Below are positions 5,513 to 6,758 of a stretch of DNA of 6,758 nucleotides, piece by piece. Under the pieces are notes generated by a model. It searched no databases, was not told the DNA's origin, and saw only the letters and a program-made list of their open reading frames with translations. Positions within the stretch are counted from its first letter, which is position 1; each line of letters starts with the position of its first letter. Source of the DNA: Nitrospirota bacterium (GTDB taxonomy: Bacteria; Nitrospinota_A; UBA7883); NCBI GenBank assembly GCA_011052055.1, contig DRJW01000033.1:1-6758 (forward strand), read 5' to 3'. A program made the position numbers and the translations under genes.

Positions 5513-6664
5513 ATGTCTGAACAAAAAAACGAGCCAATCTCCGCCACAGACTTGTTTAACCGTCTGCGCTCCGATCCCTCTTTATTTATTCTCGACGTAA
5601 GAAATGAAGAGGACTATAAATCATGGCGGATAGAGGATATCGAAACGCCCGAAACGCTTAACATCCCATATATTGATTTTATCGAAGTCCCCGAAGAAGT
5701 GATCCCGAAAGTGCCTAAAGACAGGAAGGTGGTAGCGCTTTGCGGGAAAGGAGGCGCCAGCGATTATGTCGCGGATATATTAAGAAAAGAAGGTTACAAC
5801 GCCGTCAACGTAACTGGCGGCATGAAGGCATGGGGTTTGGTTTATTCAAGGGTCACCGCCTGGCGGGAGGGGAGCCTCAAAGTGATGCAGTTTAACCGGG
5901 TGGGCAAAGGATGCCTCTCTTACATTATCGTCTCCGGCTCCGAGGCCGCCATCGTGGATCCGGCAAGGCATATCGATCAATACCTGTCGTTTCTTGAAGA
6001 CGAGGGGCTTGAGCTGAAATATGTTTTCGACACTCATCTCCACGCCGACCATATATCCGGCGCCGCCGCGCTTTGCAAAACCACAGGAGCCGGCTATTAT
6101 CTGAGCGCCGACGATATGGATGGGGCGAGCGCCCAATACGTCGCTTTAAAAGACGGACAACAGTTTTCCATCGGCTCGTCATCGATTAAAATTGTGGCGT
6201 TAAGCTCCCCTGGCCATACGCCAGGCTCAACCTGCGTTCTGCTCGACGATAGAGTCTTGTTCACAGGCGACACCTTGTTTATCTCAAGCATGGGCAGGCC
6301 AGATTTGGGCGGACAGGCGGCGGTATGGGTTAAAGATTTGTTCCGCACAATTTCCAGGCTCAGAAAATTGCCGGACAAGACGTTGATACTTCCGTCTCAT
6401 ACCAGGGGAGGCAGAGAGTATGACCGAAACGGAGTAGTGTCGGGGAGCCTTGGCGAGATAAGAAAATCGAATCCTTTAATGGCCATCGAAGACGAGGAAG
6501 AGTTCGCCGGGCAAATTCTGAAAAACCTGCCTGAAGAGCCTTCAGCCTACCAGAAGATGCGCAAAGCCAACCTGGGGTTATTGGAGGCGGATGAAGAAAA
6601 AATGGAGCAGTGGGAGCTGGGGAAAAACCGGTGCGCCATCGAGCAGGCGAAAGAGAAGATTTAG
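5513..6664 (+). CDS. Fusion of N-terminal rhodanese and ETHE1-like persulfide dioxygenase (metallo-beta-lactamase fold)
   Basis: This 383-residue protein joins two sulfur-handling domains. Residues about 10-112 are a rhodanese domain with LDVRNEEDY at 27-35 and an active-site loop starting at Cys77 (CGKGGAS), which would carry a persulfide. Residues about 122-340 are a metallo-beta-lactamase fold with THLHADH at 174-180, His235 in PGHTPGS, Asp253 in FTGDT, MGRPDL at 260-265 and His296. By analogy with ETHE1, His175, His235 and Asp253 would bind iron and oxidise glutathione persulfide to sulfite. The tail with ELGKNRCA (368-375) looks native. No signal peptide, so cytoplasmic. Inferred role: oxidation or detoxification of sulfide-derived persulfides. 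A generic hydrolase function cannot be excluded. A weak AGAGA precedes the ATG. The stop codon coincides with the end of a repeat element. Confidence 0.88.
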   Translation: MSEQKNEPISATDLFNRLRSDPSLFILDVRNEEDYKSWRIEDIETPETLNIPYIDFIEVPEEVIPKVPKDRKVVALCGKGGASDYVADILRKEGYNAVNVTGGMKAWGLVYSRVTAWREGSLKVMQFNRVGKGCLSYIIVSGSEAAIVDPARHIDQYLSFLEDEGLELKYVFDTHLHADHISGAAALCKTTGAGYYLSADDMDGASAQYVALKDGQQFSIGSSSIKIVALSSPGHTPGSTCVLLDDRVLFTGDTLFISSMGRPDLGGQAAVWVKDLFRTISRLRKLPDKTLILPSHTRGGREYDRNGVVSGSLGEIRKSNPLMAIEDEEEFAGQILKNLPEEPSAYQKMRKANLGLLEADEEKMEQWELGKNRCAIEQAKEKI

Positions 6665-6758
6665 GGAACCTCTAAAAAGCGCTTTCGTAGCGAAATCGAG
6701 CGAAAAGTCGTCAGGCGAGGCGGCGAGACAAAATAGCCGCAAGCGTAGTAATAACTAC
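6660..6758. mobile_element. Second copy of the MITE-like repeat, inverted, cut by the window edge
   Basis: These 99 bases match the reverse complement of 1375-1473 without gaps, with eight mismatches counted by eye. The left end, TTTAGGGAACC, corresponds to the terminal repeat, and the central 48-base stretch around 6691-6738 is identical. The internal hairpin GTAGT/ACTAC (6745-6758) is kept, with its difference in the loop. The remaining half should lie just right of the window. The end of the element overlaps the stop codon of the preceding gene. Confidence 0.8.

Overview
The window looks like chromosomal DNA from a Gram-negative (diderm) bacterium of moderate GC content. Evidence for LPS comes from two genes: lptD, for the outer-membrane LPS assembly protein, and kdsD, for the arabinose-5-phosphate isomerase that starts Kdo synthesis. 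A third gene, gmd, feeds deoxyhexose sugars into surface glycans. I cannot name the species; a deltaproteobacterial or Nitrospinota-like lineage is only a guess.

Layout. Three genes lie on the minus strand, read right to left: a membrane-anchored DUF218/SanA-YdcF-type protein (2493-3170), thiD (1580-2368) and the first 407 codons of lptD (1-1223, running off the left edge). A 137-base intergenic region (3171-3307) separates them from three plus-strand genes: gmd (3308-4375), kdsD (4375-5361, overlapping gmd by one base) and a rhodanese plus persulfide-dioxygenase fusion (5513-6664).

How the genes fit together. gmd, kdsD, lptD and probably the DUF218 protein belong to envelope and surface-polysaccharide biology. 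thiD (thiamine) and the rhodanese-dioxygenase (sulfide/persulfide oxidation) look like independent functions placed alongside.

The main unannotated structure is a short MITE-like repeat. A complete copy of about 185 bases (1289-1473) lies between the likely lptD promoter and the lptD start codon. A second copy, inverted relative to the first, begins at 6660 at the stop codon of the rhodanese-dioxygenase gene and runs off the right edge; 91 of 99 aligned bases match by eye. A 12-base relic of the same terminal repeat lies just upstream of thiD. Other regulatory-looking features are a 16-base perfect palindrome overlapping the -10 box of gmd and a 20-base dyad between the divergent genes. I see no CRISPR array, tRNA, rRNA, transposase gene, or clear evidence of a wholly new multi-gene system.
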